Shown: positions 1 through 8,739 of the stretch, one piece after another
Layout: every line of letters starts with the position of its first letter
Numbering within the stretch: the stretch's first letter is position 1
Assembly (NCBI GenBank): GCA_000721375.1
Contig: JOGW01000011.1
Location: 124,001 to 188,000, forward strand
Reading direction: 5' to 3'
Length of the DNA: 64,000 nucleotides
Source of the DNA: Streptomyces sp. NRRL B-3428
Lineage (GTDB): Bacteria > Actinomycetota > Actinomycetes > Streptomycetales > Streptomycetaceae
Notes under the pieces: generated by a model
Seen by the model: only the letters and a program-made list of their open reading frames with translations
What the model was told of the DNA's origin: nothing
Databases searched by the model: none
Made by a program: the position numbers and the translations under genes

Positions 1-1
1 G

Positions 2-730
2 AACCCGATCTGGATGGCGACGCTCGTCTCCGTCGTCGGCGCCGTGGTGATGGAGCTGATCCGCTGGTACGGCAAGACGCGCGGCGACATCGCACTCGCC
101 ATGCTCTTCTACGGCGGCATGGCGGGCGGCGTCATGCTGATCAACCTCTCGGACGCGGGTTCCAACGCGAACCTGACGTCCTTCCTCTTCGGCTCGCTCT
201 CCTCCGTATCCGACTCGGACGTCGTGGCGATCGCGTTCCTGGCGGCCTTCGTGGTCCTGGTGACGGTCGGTCTGCGGCGCCAGCTCTTCGCGGTCAGCCA
301 GGACGAGGAGTTCGCCCGGGTCACCGGTCTTCCGGTCCGTGTCCTGAACCTGCTGGTCGCGGTGACCGCGGCGGTCACCGTGACGGTCGCGATGCGCGTC
401 GTGGGTCTGCTCCTGGTCAGCGCGCTGATGGTGGTGCCGGTGGCGGCGGCCCAGCAGATCACCCGCTCGTTCAAGGTGACCTTCGCGCTCGCGGTGGCGA
501 TCGGTACGGCGGTGACCCTGTCCGGAACCGTCACCTCGTACTACCAGGACGTCCCGCCGGGAGCGACGATCGTCCTGATGGCCATCGGCGTCTTCATCGT
601 CCTGACGGCGCTCGCGACCCCGCTCGCGCGGCGCCGCGCCCGTGCGCTGCAGGCCGCCGAGGAGGCGGATGCCTCGTGCACGCTGCGGGTGCCCGAAGCT
701 CGCGTCGGCGGCGACGAGGTCAAGGTCTGA
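2..730 (+). CDS. znuB: Zinc ABC transporter permease (ZnuB/AdcB type), 5'-truncated
   Basis: Membrane permease of a high-affinity zinc importer, ABC-3 family. The frame is open from base 2, so the true start lies outside the window and about 242 C-terminal residues are present. Several hydrophobic helices are visible, with the family-typical stretches GDIALAMLFYGG and LLLVSALMVVPVAAAQ, and a charged cytoplasmic tail. The downstream zur gene fits a zinc-homeostasis operon; the binding protein and ATPase would be expected upstream, out of view. A related Mn or Fe permease is possible, but the zur neighbour favours zinc. Confidence 0.9.
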   Translation, partial: NPIWMATLVSVVGAVVMELIRWYGKTRGDIALAMLFYGGMAGGVMLINLSDAGSNANLTSFLFGSLSSVSDSDVVAIAFLAAFVVLVTVGLRRQLFAVSQDEEFARVTGLPVRVLNLLVAVTAAVTVTVAMRVVGLLLVSALMVVPVAAAQQITRSFKVTFALAVAIGTAVTLSGTVTSYYQDVPPGATIVLMAIGVFIVLTALATPLARRRARALQAAEEADASCTLRVPEARVGGDEVKV

Positions 731-743
731 GCCCTGTGCGGGC

Positions 744-777
744 CCCCGTCACGTAAGGCATGCCTTACGTGACGGGG
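744..777. promoter_or_regulatory. Perfect 34-bp palindrome between znuB and zur
   Basis: Two 17-bp arms (CCCCGTCACGTAAGGCA and its exact complement) meet with no spacer at 760/761. A hexamer CACAAT at 786-791 could be a -10 box for zur, which would put the palindrome over its -35 region. It could be an operator (autoregulation by Zur or another dimer) or a tight hairpin ending znuB transcription. No T tract follows. It does not obviously match AT-rich Zur boxes. Confidence 0.6.
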
Positions 778-819
778 TTACCTGGCACAATGGCCCGGAG
801 CATTCGTGAGGAGGCCCTT

Positions 820-1230
820 GTGACAGCGCCCGTACGCGGCCGGTCGACCCGGCAGCGCGCCGCCGTGGCGGCGGCTCTGGACGAGGTGGACGAGTTCCGC
901 AGCGCCCAGGACCTCCACGACATGCTGAAGCATCGTGGGGAGTCCGTCGGCCTGACCACGGTCTACCGCACCCTTCAGTCCCTCGCGGACGCCGGCGAGG
1001 TGGACGTGCTGCGCACCGGTGAGGGCGAGTCGGTGTACCGACGGTGCTCCAGCGGTGAGCATCACCATCACCTGGTGTGCCGGGTGTGCGGCAAGGCGGT
1101 CGAGGTCGAAGGACCGGCCGTCGAGAAGTGGGCCGAGGCGATCGCTTCGGAGCACGGCTTCGTGAATGTGGCGCACACCGTGGAGATCTTCGGCACGTGT
1201 GCGGAGTGTGCGGCGGCTTCGAAGGACTGA
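820..1230 (+). CDS. zur: Fur-family zinc uptake regulator Zur
   Basis: Zinc-sensing Fur-family repressor, 136 residues. The winged-helix half carries TTVYRTLQSLADAGEVDVL. The dimerization half carries GEHHHHLVCRVCGKAVEV and ends with GTCAECAAA, giving the two CxxC pairs for structural zinc and the His-rich regulatory site. The GTG at 820 is chosen because GAGGAGG sits 5 nt upstream at 808-814 and the product then begins like actinobacterial Zur proteins. The in-frame ATG at 760 lies exactly in the centre of the palindrome and is rejected. Expected role: repress zinc uptake genes, including the upstream permease operon. Confidence 0.93.
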   Translation: MTAPVRGRSTRQRAAVAAALDEVDEFRSAQDLHDMLKHRGESVGLTTVYRTLQSLADAGEVDVLRTGEGESVYRRCSSGEHHHHLVCRVCGKAVEVEGPAVEKWAEAIASEHGFVNVAHTVEIFGTCAECAAASKD

Positions 1231-1241
1231 GGCGCGGGGGG

Positions 1242-1796
1242 TCAGAGCCCGCGTGCGGCACGCCAGTTGACGAAGTCGACGGGCTCTTCTAGGTGGCTGC
1301 TGAGGGTCCGCGCGCGGAACGCGGCGTCGCTGAACAGCCTGCGCAGGAACTCCGCCATGCCGTACGGATGGAGCTGGAAGACCGGGTCGGTGTGCCGTCC
1401 GCACACCAGGACCGGCCAGCGGTCCGGATCCTCGTCCGTGGTCAGCCAGCAGTAGATGTCGGCGCCCGAGGTGACTCCCCAGGCGATGAGGTCCTTCGGG
1501 TCGAGGGCGAAGTCCGCCTCGTCGCCCTCCGTCTCCCAGGTGCAGCGCGCGTTCTCGGTCTCCGCGTCGAGACCGGAGCCGTCGGTGTAGTACCCCTCGA
1601 CGTCCGGCTCCGGATGCTCGATGCCGACGGTGGCGCCGAAACTCCCGGCGCCGTAGACCTCCATGAACCGCACGTAGTCCGTGGGGAAGCGGGTCCCCCA
1701 GACCGCCTCGACCGCGCTCCAGTCGATCTGCTCGTCGCGGCCGCGTGCCGGCGGTACGAGCCGGCTCAGCGAGTCCACCGCCTCGTGCCCGCTCAT
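1242..1796 (-). CDS. SMI1/KNR4 (SUKH) family protein
   Basis: 184 residues. The pattern IDWSAVEAVWGTRFPTDYV near the N-terminus, then FMEVYGAGSF and a C-terminal HPYGMAEFLRRLF, matches the SUKH fold. SUKH proteins often act as immunity proteins for polymorphic toxins, but no toxin gene lies beside it, so the role here is open. Its start overlaps the stop of the upstream membrane gene by one base (TGATG), implying translational coupling. It converges on zur with only 11 bp between the stops. Confidence 0.78.
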   Translation of the reverse strand: MSGHEAVDSLSRLVPPARGRDEQIDWSAVEAVWGTRFPTDYVRFMEVYGAGSFGATVGIEHPEPDVEGYYTDGSGLDAETENARCTWETEGDEADFALDPKDLIAWGVTSGADIYCWLTTDEDPDRWPVLVCGRHTDPVFQLHPYGMAEFLRRLFSDAAFRARTLSSHLEEPVDFVNWRAARGL

Positions 1797-2320
1797 CAGG
1801 AGGAGGCCGGGGCGATGTGGCGGGCGAGCAGCGCGCGGAGCTGATCCGCGGCCTGCGGGCCGGGCAGGGCTCGCTTGGGCAGCACCTCGACGCACAGGAT
1901 GTTGCGGTCGCGGCTGAACAGGACGAAGTGGTCCCGGGTTTCGCGGTAGCCGCGGAACATCGTCCAGTACTGGGTCAGCACACAGTGGTTGCTCGCGGTC
2001 GTGATGCCCGCGGCCGAGACCGCCGTACGGTAGTCGCCCTGCCATTCGACGGTGCGGATCACGTGGTGGGCCTGCAGATGCGGGGTCGCCCAGATCAGGG
2101 CGGCGCAGAAGAACGCGAGGCCGGCCGCGATCAGCGGGGACTCGTACGCCACCAGCGTCCGCACCCCGAGGGCCGCGAACAGCAGCGTGAACCCCCACCG
2201 CACATACACGAGACGGCGTATGCGGTCCCTCACCCTGATGCCCGCCACGACGTCCCCGTGCCGTGGCCGGTACATGAACTCCACGGCACCGACTGCCGTG
2301 TCCCGCCCCTGATCGGTCAT
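1796..2320 (-). CDS. YcxB-like membrane protein
   Basis: 174 residues. An N-terminal stretch (VEFMYRPRHGDVVAGIRVRD) leads into two hydrophobic segments (roughly residues 40-75), followed by a soluble part with TVEWQGDYRTAVSAAGI and FSRDRNILCVEVLPKRAL. This is the layout of YcxB-like (DUF3137/PH-like) proteins, whose function is unknown. It is translationally coupled to the SUKH gene downstream. The Shine-Dalgarno before the ATG at 2320 is weak. Confidence 0.65.
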   Translation of the reverse strand: MTDQGRDTAVGAVEFMYRPRHGDVVAGIRVRDRIRRLVYVRWGFTLLFAALGVRTLVAYESPLIAAGLAFFCAALIWATPHLQAHHVIRTVEWQGDYRTAVSAAGITTASNHCVLTQYWTMFRGYRETRDHFVLFSRDRNILCVEVLPKRALPGPQAADQLRALLARHIAPASS

Positions 2321-2342
2321 GGGCGGGACCCTAGCGTGCGGC

Positions 2343-3194
2343 TCAGACAGTCGGGTCGTTGCCCCGCATCGCCGCTTCCATCGCCGCCAGCTGGTCGTTG
2401 GGGACCGCGCCCCCGAACCGGCGGTCGCGGGAGGCGTATTCGACGCACGCGCGCCACAGGTCGCGGCGGTCGAAGTCCGGCCACAGGACGTCCTGGAAGA
2501 CCATCTCCGCGTAAGCCGACTGCCACAGCAGGTAGTTGGAGGTGCGCTGTTCGCCGCTGGGGCGCAGGAACAGGTCCACGTCCGGCATGTCCGGGTAGTA
2601 GAGGTACTTCGCGAAGGTCTTCTCGGAGACCTTCGCGGGGTCCAGGCGACCGGCCGCCACATCCTGTGCGATGGCCTGCGCTGCGTCGGCGATCTCCGCG
2701 CGGCCGCCGTAGTTCATGCAGAAGTACAGGGTCAGCTTGTCGTTGTCGACCGTCTGCTCCTGGGAGATCTCCAGCTCCTTGGCGACCGACTTCCACAGCT
2801 TGGGCATCCGGCCCACCCAGCGCACCCGTACGCCCAACTCGTCGAGCTGGTCACGGGTCTTGCGGATGAAGTCGCGGTTGAAGTTCATCAGGAAGCGGAC
2901 CTCGTCGGGCGAGCGCTTCCAGTTCTCGGTGGAGAAGGCGTAGAGGGAGATGTTGCCGACGCCCATCTCGATCGCGCCCTGGAGGACGTCCAGGACCCGC
3001 TCGGCACCGACCTTGTGGCCCTCGGTGCGGGGCAGGCCACGCTCCTTGGCCCAGCGGCCGTTGCCGTCCATGACGATCGCCACGTGGTCGGGGACCAGCT
3101 CGCCGGGCAGCTTCGGAGGCCGCGCGCCCGACGGGTGCGGTTCGGGCGTGACGTACTCGCGACGATTGCGGCCCAGGATCCCGCGTCGTGCCAT
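2343..3194 (-). CDS. uppS: Isoprenyl (polyprenyl diphosphate) synthase, cis type
   Basis: Cis-prenyltransferase that condenses isopentenyl diphosphates to the long-chain carrier lipid used in peptidoglycan and wall polymer synthesis. 283 residues. The catalytic P-loop motif [19 protein letters not shown] is present with the essential Asp, followed by [20 protein letters not shown] and the C-terminal [23 protein letters not shown]. It is cytosolic and membrane-associated. recO lies upstream on the same strand, a common actinobacterial pairing. Confidence 0.96.
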   Translation of the reverse strand: MARRGILGRNRREYVTPEPHPSGARPPKLPGELVPDHVAIVMDGNGRWAKERGLPRTEGHKVGAERVLDVLQGAIEMGVGNISLYAFSTENWKRSPDEVRFLMNFNRDFIRKTRDQLDELGVRVRWVGRMPKLWKSVAKELEISQEQTVDNDKLTLYFCMNYGGRAEIADAAQAIAQDVAAGRLDPAKVSEKTFAKYLYYPDMPDVDLFLRPSGEQRTSNYLLWQSAYAEMVFQDVLWPDFDRRDLWRACVEYASRDRRFGGAVPNDQLAAMEAAMRGNDPTV

Positions 3195-3209
3195 GTGCTT
3201 CTCGCTCCC

Positions 3210-3233
3210 CTAGTTCTTCACCTAGTTCTTCAC
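3210..3233. repeat. 12-bp tandem duplication
   Basis: CTAGTTCTTCAC occurs twice head-to-tail between recO and uppS, just upstream of the uppS start. It is probably a small duplication; no function can be assigned. Confidence 0.8.
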
Positions 3234-3267
3234 CGCGTACGCGGCCGTTCACCGCCCCGTACGGTGG

Positions 3268-4017
3268 CTAGCTCTTCTCCACATAGCGCAGTGAGCGCAG
3301 TCCGCGTTCCAGATGCCAGTGCAGATACGCGGACACGAGGCCGCTGCCCTCCCTGACATGTCTCGCCTCACAGGCGTCCGCCGTCGCCCAGTCCCCGGTG
3401 AGCAGCGCGCCGAGCAGGGCGATGGCCTCCGCAGACGGTACGACACTTCCCGGTACGCGGCACTCTCCGCATATGACGCCGCCCGCGCCGATGGAGAAGA
3501 AGCGGTTGGGGCCCGGCATTCCGCACTTCGCGCAGCTGTCGAAGCTGGGTGCGTAGCCGTTGACGGCGAGGGAGCGGAGCAGGAACGCGTCGAGGATCAG
3601 GTTCGGTGCGTGTTCGCCTGCGGCGAGGGTGCGCAGGCCGCCGACCAGGAGGAGGTACTGCTGGACGGCCGGTTCGCCCTCGTGGTCGGTGAACCGTTCC
3701 GCCGTCTCCAGCATCGCCGTGCCGGCGGTGTAGCGGGCGTAGTCGGTGACGATGCCGCCACCGTACGGAGCGATGGTCTCACTCTGTGTGCACAACGGGA
3801 GCCCGCGCCCGATCAGTTCGGAGCCGCGCGCGAAGAACTGCACATCGACGTGCGAGAAGGGTTCGAGCCGGGCGCCGAACTTGGACTTGGTCCGCCGGAC
3901 CCCGCGGGCCACGGCCCGTACGCGTCCGTGACCGCGCGTGAGCAGCGTGATGATGCGGTCGGCCTCGCCCAGCTTCTGGGTACGCAGCACGATGCCGTCA
4001 TCACGGAACAGACTCAT
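3268..4017 (-). CDS. recO: DNA repair protein RecO
   Basis: Recombination mediator that helps load RecA at gaps with RecF and RecR. 249 residues. The N-terminal OB-fold begins MSLFRDDGIVLRTQKLGEADRIITLLT, and a zinc-binding Cys pair is visible at SCAKCG and later VICGEC, as in actinobacterial RecO. Another ATG lies 9 nt upstream at 4026; the one at 4017 is preferred because homologues begin MSLFRD. Confidence 0.95.
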   Translation of the reverse strand: MSLFRDDGIVLRTQKLGEADRIITLLTRGHGRVRAVARGVRRTKSKFGARLEPFSHVDVQFFARGSELIGRGLPLCTQSETIAPYGGGIVTDYARYTAGTAMLETAERFTDHEGEPAVQQYLLLVGGLRTLAAGEHAPNLILDAFLLRSLAVNGYAPSFDSCAKCGMPGPNRFFSIGAGGVICGECRVPGSVVPSAEAIALLGALLTGDWATADACEARHVREGSGLVSAYLHWHLERGLRSLRYVEKS

Positions 4018-4115
4018 GGGGTCCATTGTCGCTTACGGGGAGTGCCTCTCGGGGGCGGCCCCGTATCCCGTTCCGGGCAAGGTGCTCCGCCGCTCGCGGC
4101 GGTGTGGGGTGGGGG

Positions 4116-6032
4116 TCAGCCCTGCCGGACCTCGGCCGTCCCCGCCCCGTGGTCGTACACCACGTGGAGTCGCGTCCCGTCCGCCGTCACCCTGGTCCGT
4201 GCCTGCTCGCCCGGAGCCAGCCCCGGGAGCACCGGCTCCACGCCCGCCTCCGCACGGATGCGGTCCATCAGCGCGCGGAGGGTCGGGGCGTCCGGGGTCG
4301 TCGCCAGGTACCAGGCCGCGCCCTGCCCGTACGTGTGCCGCGTCACCGCCGGGCGGCCGTCCGGGAAGGACGAGACGCGGGAGGCGCCCTCCAGGATCAC
4401 GTCCTCCGACCACAACGAGCCGTATCCGTCGGGGAGTTCGATCCGCTCGCCCGACGGCAGCGGGTCGAACTCGTCCACCCGCAGCCCGAGCAGCTCGCGG
4501 AAGGGTGCCGGGTAGCCGCCCGGCCACACCCGGTCGTGCTCGTCCGTGATGCCCGAGAAGTACGTGACGAGCGCCGTGCCCCCGTCCCGTACGAAGGACG
4601 TGATCCGCCGGGCCGTCGCGGCCGTCACCGAGTACAGGTGAGGGATCAGGAGCAGCTTGTACGGGGAGAAGTCACCGTCCGCGGGGACCACATCGCAGGC
4701 CACCGACGCGTCGTACAGCGGGCGGTGCAGCGCACGGGCGCCGTCCAGGAGACGGACGTCCGCGCTCGGGTGGGCCTCCTGCTCCAGGGCCCACCAGTTG
4801 GGCCAGTCCATGAGCAGGGCCACGTCCGCCCGCTCAGGGCGTGAGCCCAACAGAGCCGGATATACGGCCAGTTCGGCGCCCAGAGAGGAGACCTCACCGA
4901 AGATCCGCGTCGAGCGCCCCCCGTGCGGCACCATCGCCGAGTGGAACTTCTCCGCGCCGCCCCGCGACGCGCGCCACTGGAAGAACAGCACCGAGTCCGC
5001 GCCGTGCGCCACGGCCTGCCAGCTGTCCAGGCGCATGCGGCCGGGCTGTTTACGGCCGTTGCGGGGGCGCCAGTTGACCGCCGAGGGGGCCTGTTCCATG
5101 AGCAGCCACGGGTCGCCGCCCTTGAGGCCTCGTATGACGTCGTAGTCGAAGGCCGTCTCATGGACCGCGTCGGCCGCGTGCGGGTCCGGGTACGAGTCGT
5201 ACGCGACCACATCCATCTCGCGCGCCCAGCGGAAGAGGTCGAGGGTGGGGGCCAGGGGGACGAAGTTCGTCGTCACGGGTACATCGGGGGTCAGCCGGTC
5301 GAGCACCTCCTTCTCCGCGAGGTAGCAGGCAAGGAGTTCGTCGCTGGAGAAGCGGCGGTAGTCGAGCACCTGGGCGGGGTTGCGGAAGGAGGGTGCGCTG
5401 CGCGGGGTGTGGATCTCGTCCCAGGTTCCGTACCGCTGGGACCAGAAGGTCGTCGACCAGGCCTCGTTGAGCGCGTCGAGAGACGGGTAGCGCGAGCGCA
5501 GCCACGTACGGAAGGCCGCCGTGGAGACCTCGCAGTGGCAGTGGCGGGAGATATGGCAGCCGTACTCGTTGCCTATGTGCCACAGGGCGAGGGACGGGTG
5601 GCCTGCGTAGCGCTTGGCGAGCTGTTCGACCAGGCGGGTCGCGTAGGTACGGAAGACCGGGCTCGACGGGCACCAGTGCTGGCGCGAGCCCGGGTACAGG
5701 CGCGTGCCGTCCTCCATGACGGGGAGGGTCTCGGGGTGCAGGCGGGCCAGCCACGGCGGCGGGGAGGCCGTCATCGTCGCCAGGCAGACCGCCACGCCGT
5801 CGCGGGCAAGACGGTCGAGATGGGCGTCGAGCCACGTGAAGTCGAAGGCTCCCGGCGTAGGTTCCGCACGGGCCCACGAGAAGATCCCCACCGTCGCCAG
5901 GTTCACCCCCGCCTCGCGCATCAACTCAGCGTCCTCGGTGTGAACTTCGGGGCCCCACTGCTCGGGGTTGTAGTCACCCCCGTACGCGAGCGAGCCGAGC
6001 CGGGAACGGAAGTGGGACATTCGGTCCGTCAA
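4116..6032 (-). CDS. GH42 beta-galactosidase
   Basis: Glycoside hydrolase family 42, 638 residues: TIM barrel (about 15-395), then trimerization and C-terminal beta domains. The acid/base is E156 in WHIGNEYG and the likely nucleophile is E313 in LLMEQAPSAVNW. Cysteines at 121, 159, 165 and 167 resemble the GH42 zinc cluster. No signal peptide, so it acts inside the cell on imported galactosides. It lies 30 bp downstream of a GntR regulator on the same strand, probably as an operon, with a sialic-acid-type importer divergent. A second ATG at 6020 is possible. Confidence 0.92.
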   Translation of the reverse strand: MTDRMSHFRSRLGSLAYGGDYNPEQWGPEVHTEDAELMREAGVNLATVGIFSWARAEPTPGAFDFTWLDAHLDRLARDGVAVCLATMTASPPPWLARLHPETLPVMEDGTRLYPGSRQHWCPSSPVFRTYATRLVEQLAKRYAGHPSLALWHIGNEYGCHISRHCHCEVSTAAFRTWLRSRYPSLDALNEAWSTTFWSQRYGTWDEIHTPRSAPSFRNPAQVLDYRRFSSDELLACYLAEKEVLDRLTPDVPVTTNFVPLAPTLDLFRWAREMDVVAYDSYPDPHAADAVHETAFDYDVIRGLKGGDPWLLMEQAPSAVNWRPRNGRKQPGRMRLDSWQAVAHGADSVLFFQWRASRGGAEKFHSAMVPHGGRSTRIFGEVSSLGAELAVYPALLGSRPERADVALLMDWPNWWALEQEAHPSADVRLLDGARALHRPLYDASVACDVVPADGDFSPYKLLLIPHLYSVTAATARRITSFVRDGGTALVTYFSGITDEHDRVWPGGYPAPFRELLGLRVDEFDPLPSGERIELPDGYGSLWSEDVILEGASRVSSFPDGRPAVTRHTYGQGAAWYLATTPDAPTLRALMDRIRAEAGVEPVLPGLAPGEQARTRVTADGTRLHVVYDHGAGTAEVRQG

Positions 6033-6062
6033 GGGGACTCCCCAATACGTAACGGATAAAGC

Positions 6063-6812
6063 TCACTTGACGCCGAGCGTCTCCTGCCAGGCCCGCGCCT
6101 CGATCCCCCGGAAGTGATCGGCCATCGCCCGCTGCGCATGGGCCACATCGCGGGCCCGCAGCGCCGTGAGGATCTCGCGGTGGCGCCGGGCCGTGACGAC
6201 GGGTGCGGGGTCGCGGGTCCAGCCACGGACGCCGGCAACGCGGTGGAAGACGTTCCAGAAGGCGGCAAGCAGCTGCGGTACGAGTTCGTTGCCGAGCGAG
6301 ACGTAGAGCGCCTCGTGGAACTCCCGGTCGATCTCGGGGAAGGCCTGGCCCGCCCGGCCCTTCTCCTCCATCCGCACGATGATCGCTTCGAGCCTGTCGA
6401 GTTCGGCGTCCGTGAGGGTCTCGGCGACCCGGCGGATGAGTCCTTCCTCAAGCACCTCCCTGACCTGCAGGATCTCCCCCAGGGCATGGGTGTCGTCGTC
6501 GACCTGGGCGAGCGTGCGGAAGGTGAGTCCGTCGACGAGCGGGGTGAGTGAGGCCTGCCCGACGTAGGTCCCGTAGCCATGTCTGATCTCGACGATGTCC
6601 AGGGCCTGCAGCGCCTTGAGCGCCTCGCGCACGGAGTTGCGGCTCACGCCCAGCGACTCCATCAGTTCGGACTCGGTCGGCAGCGCGGCACCCGGGCGCA
6701 GCCGGCGGTCGAGTATCAACTGCATGATCTCGCGCCGGATCTGACCCCCGACTCGACGGCGGCCCACAAGGTGCTCCTCGGACATGGCGCACAGGGTAGA
6801 CCCGGGAGACAT
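6063..6812 (-). CDS. FadR/GntR-family transcriptional regulator (FCD domain)
   Basis: 249 residues. An N-terminal winged helix (LPTESELMESLGVSRNSVREALKALQ) precedes an all-helical FCD ligand domain (EILQVREVLEEGLIRR, FHEALYVSLGN, HREILTALRARDVAHAQ), whose conserved Asp/His residues usually bind metal and an organic acid. The ATG at 6812 is preceded by GAGGTG; alternatives are TTG 6836 and ATG 6785. By position it is the likely controller of the divergent importer, the lyase, the sialidase and its own partner beta-galactosidase. The inducer may be sialic acid or a derivative (inference). Confidence 0.88.
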   Translation of the reverse strand: MSPGSTLCAMSEEHLVGRRRVGGQIRREIMQLILDRRLRPGAALPTESELMESLGVSRNSVREALKALQALDIVEIRHGYGTYVGQASLTPLVDGLTFRTLAQVDDDTHALGEILQVREVLEEGLIRRVAETLTDAELDRLEAIIVRMEEKGRAGQAFPEIDREFHEALYVSLGNELVPQLLAAFWNVFHRVAGVRGWTRDPAPVVTARRHREILTALRARDVAHAQRAMADHFRGIEARAWQETLGVK

Positions 6813-6888
6813 CCCACGTCCCACCTCATGCGACAACTTCCTTGAGAATCAAAGAACTTGCAGGTCAGATGACATGCAGCTCAAGCGG

Positions 6889-6898
6889 TAGACGTCTA
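6889..6898. promoter_or_regulatory. Palindrome TAGACGTCTA in the divergent regulatory region
   Basis: A perfect 10-bp palindrome between the GntR gene and the importer operon. It shares the core TAG-ACGTC with the sites at 7001-7010 and 14992-15008. It may be the operator that controls the regulator/beta-galactosidase unit. Confidence 0.5.
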
Positions 6899-6955
6899 GA
6901 CCTCTGAACAATGTCCGAGTCATCCCGGCGATCCGGCGGATGTGTGCGGGAGCCC

Positions 6956-6984
6956 TTGACCGCCCCGTACGGCGCTCCTATGGT
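6956..6984 (+). promoter_or_regulatory. Promoter of the importer-lyase operon
   Basis: TTGACC at 6956-6961 and TATGGT at 6979-6984 with a 17-bp spacer give a strong sigma-70-type promoter, placing initiation near 6991. The first gene starts at 7074. Confidence 0.72.
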
Positions 6985-7000
6985 CTCGCCAGTCACGACG

Positions 7001-7010
7001 TAGGACGTCC
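7001..7010. promoter_or_regulatory. Candidate operator TAGGACGTCC
   Basis: The palindromic core GGACGTCC (7003-7010) lies about 10 bp after the predicted start of transcription, a classic roadblock position. The same TAGGACGT word recurs twice in the same relative position upstream of the sialidase. Confidence 0.6.
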
Positions 7011-7073
7011 GATCTCCTACCTCGTCAACTGAGCTTCCCCTCAACCGATGCGCAGACACCCGCCGGAGGAACC

Positions 7074-8708
7074 GTGAGCGACGTGACCCAGGGATCGGCC
7101 TTGCAGCGCCGCTCCTTCCTGAAGTACACCGGCGCCATCGGCGCGGCTGCCGGTATCACGACAACGCTGTCGGCCTGTTCCGGTGGGCCGAAGTCCACCA
7201 ACGAGACCGGCGGCGGCAAGGGCGGCGACACCACCCTCACCGCGGTCATCGGCTATGGGAACGACGGCAGTTGGGACCCGACGCAGACCGCGTCCGCGTT
7301 CGCGATGGCGGGCAACCACCACATCTACGAGGGTCTGCTCGACACCGACCCGATCACGCGTGAGCCGTATGCGGCGCTCGCGACCGAGGTGCCGGCCGAT
7401 CTGAACGCCACCACCTGGAAGTTCACGCTGCGCGAGGGCGCCAAGTGGCATGACGGGCAGCCGGTCACCGCGGACGACGTGGTGTTCGTCTTCGACCGCA
7501 TCCTCGATCCAGGCACCGCGACCCTGGCCAAGGGCTTCTTCGCGAGCTGGCTCAAGGAAGTGAAGAAGGTCGACGACAAGAGCGTGGAGCTGACCCTCAA
7601 GTTCCCCTTCCCGGACGGCGCCGCGCGGCTCACGCTCGCGAAGATCATGCCGAAGCACGTGTTCGGCAAGGCGGGTGCGTGGGACGAGGCGATGAAGGGG
7701 GCGAAGGTCGTCGGCTCCGGCCCGTACAAGATGGCCTCGCACCAGCCGAAGACCAACACGACCTTCGAAGCCTTCGCCGACTACAACGGTCCGCGCAAGG
7801 CGGCCTTCCGGAAGATGAACTGGCTGACCATCGTGGACGCCGCGGCCCGGGTCGCCAAGATCTCCGGCGGCAGCGCGGGCGCCCAGATCGCCGACAACAT
7901 CCCGTACGCGAACATCGACCAGCTGGGGAAGGGCGGGCTCACGGTCGAGGGCGGGGCGGGGATGAACAACCTGTTCCTGATGTTCAACACCAAGCACAAG
8001 CCCTTCGACGACGTACGGGTGCGCCAGGCGCTGCACTACGCGATCGACAAGGAGAAGATGGTCGAGGTCGCGCTGCGCGGCCACGGCAAGCCGGCCACGT
8101 CCTTCCTCAACGAGGACAACCCCTCGCACCGCCCGGCCAGGACGGTCTACGCGTACGACCCGGAGAAGGCCAAGGCGCTGCTCGAAGAAGCCGGGATCTC
8201 GGGGCTCAAGGTCGACCTGATGTCGGTCAACGTCAGCTGGCTCGTGGACTGTCTGCCCACCATCAAGGAGGGCTGGGACGCGATCGGTGTCGAGACCACC
8301 CTGGAGCCGCAGGAGACCACCGCAGTCTTCACCAAGCTGGACCAGAAGCGGGACTTCCAGGTGGTCGCGGCCGCGTCCAATCCGAATCAGTTCGGCCTCG
8401 ATGCCGACCTGATCCTGCACTACAACCACAGTCCGCAGAACCTGTGGATGACCACGTACTCGAAGTGGGCGTCCAGCTCCGAGGCGAAGAACCTCTTCAA
8501 GCTGATGGACCTGGCGACGGCCGAACCGGACCCCGCCAAGAAGAAGCAGATGACGCAGGACTACATCGACATCGTCGCCGAGAACGCGGTCCTGTACCCG
8601 GTCGTGCACACCGAGCTGATGACGGCCTGGGACCCGAAGAAGCTGACGGGGATCACCGCGCAGCCGTATCCGGGGATCAACCTCCTCAAGGCCAAGCGGG
8701 CCAACTGA
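7074..8708 (+). CDS. ABC transporter substrate-binding lipoprotein (SBP family 5)
   Basis: 544 residues, Dpp/Opp-type solute-binding protein. The N-terminus has a Tat-like RRSFLK followed by a lipobox ending LSAC, so it is probably exported folded and lipid-anchored. Family-5 features include YEGLLDTDP, WKFTLREGAKWHDGQPVTADDV and VRQALHYAIDKE. The GTG start has GGAGGA just upstream. It heads the operon with two membrane components and two ATPases. Family-5 binding proteins usually bind peptides, but some bind sugars or sialic acid; the neighbouring lyase and sialidase suggest sialic acid or a sialo-oligosaccharide (inference). Confidence 0.92.
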   Translation: MSDVTQGSALQRRSFLKYTGAIGAAAGITTTLSACSGGPKSTNETGGGKGGDTTLTAVIGYGNDGSWDPTQTASAFAMAGNHHIYEGLLDTDPITREPYAALATEVPADLNATTWKFTLREGAKWHDGQPVTADDVVFVFDRILDPGTATLAKGFFASWLKEVKKVDDKSVELTLKFPFPDGAARLTLAKIMPKHVFGKAGAWDEAMKGAKVVGSGPYKMASHQPKTNTTFEAFADYNGPRKAAFRKMNWLTIVDAAARVAKISGGSAGAQIADNIPYANIDQLGKGGLTVEGGAGMNNLFLMFNTKHKPFDDVRVRQALHYAIDKEKMVEVALRGHGKPATSFLNEDNPSHRPARTVYAYDPEKAKALLEEAGISGLKVDLMSVNVSWLVDCLPTIKEGWDAIGVETTLEPQETTAVFTKLDQKRDFQVVAAASNPNQFGLDADLILHYNHSPQNLWMTTYSKWASSSEAKNLFKLMDLATAEPDPAKKKQMTQDYIDIVAENAVLYPVVHTELMTAWDPKKLTGITAQPYPGINLLKAKRAN

Positions 8709-8739
8709 CCCACCACACGAACGATCTGAGGAGCCGCAC

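Noticed and set aside
760..819. Upstream ATG for zur at 760
   Set aside because: It sits in the centre of a perfect palindrome and has no Shine-Dalgarno; the GTG at 820 has one and matches family starts.
1242..2320. SUKH and YcxB genes as an immunity/toxin pair
   Set aside because: SUKH proteins can be immunity proteins, but no toxin domain or secretion signal was found nearby.
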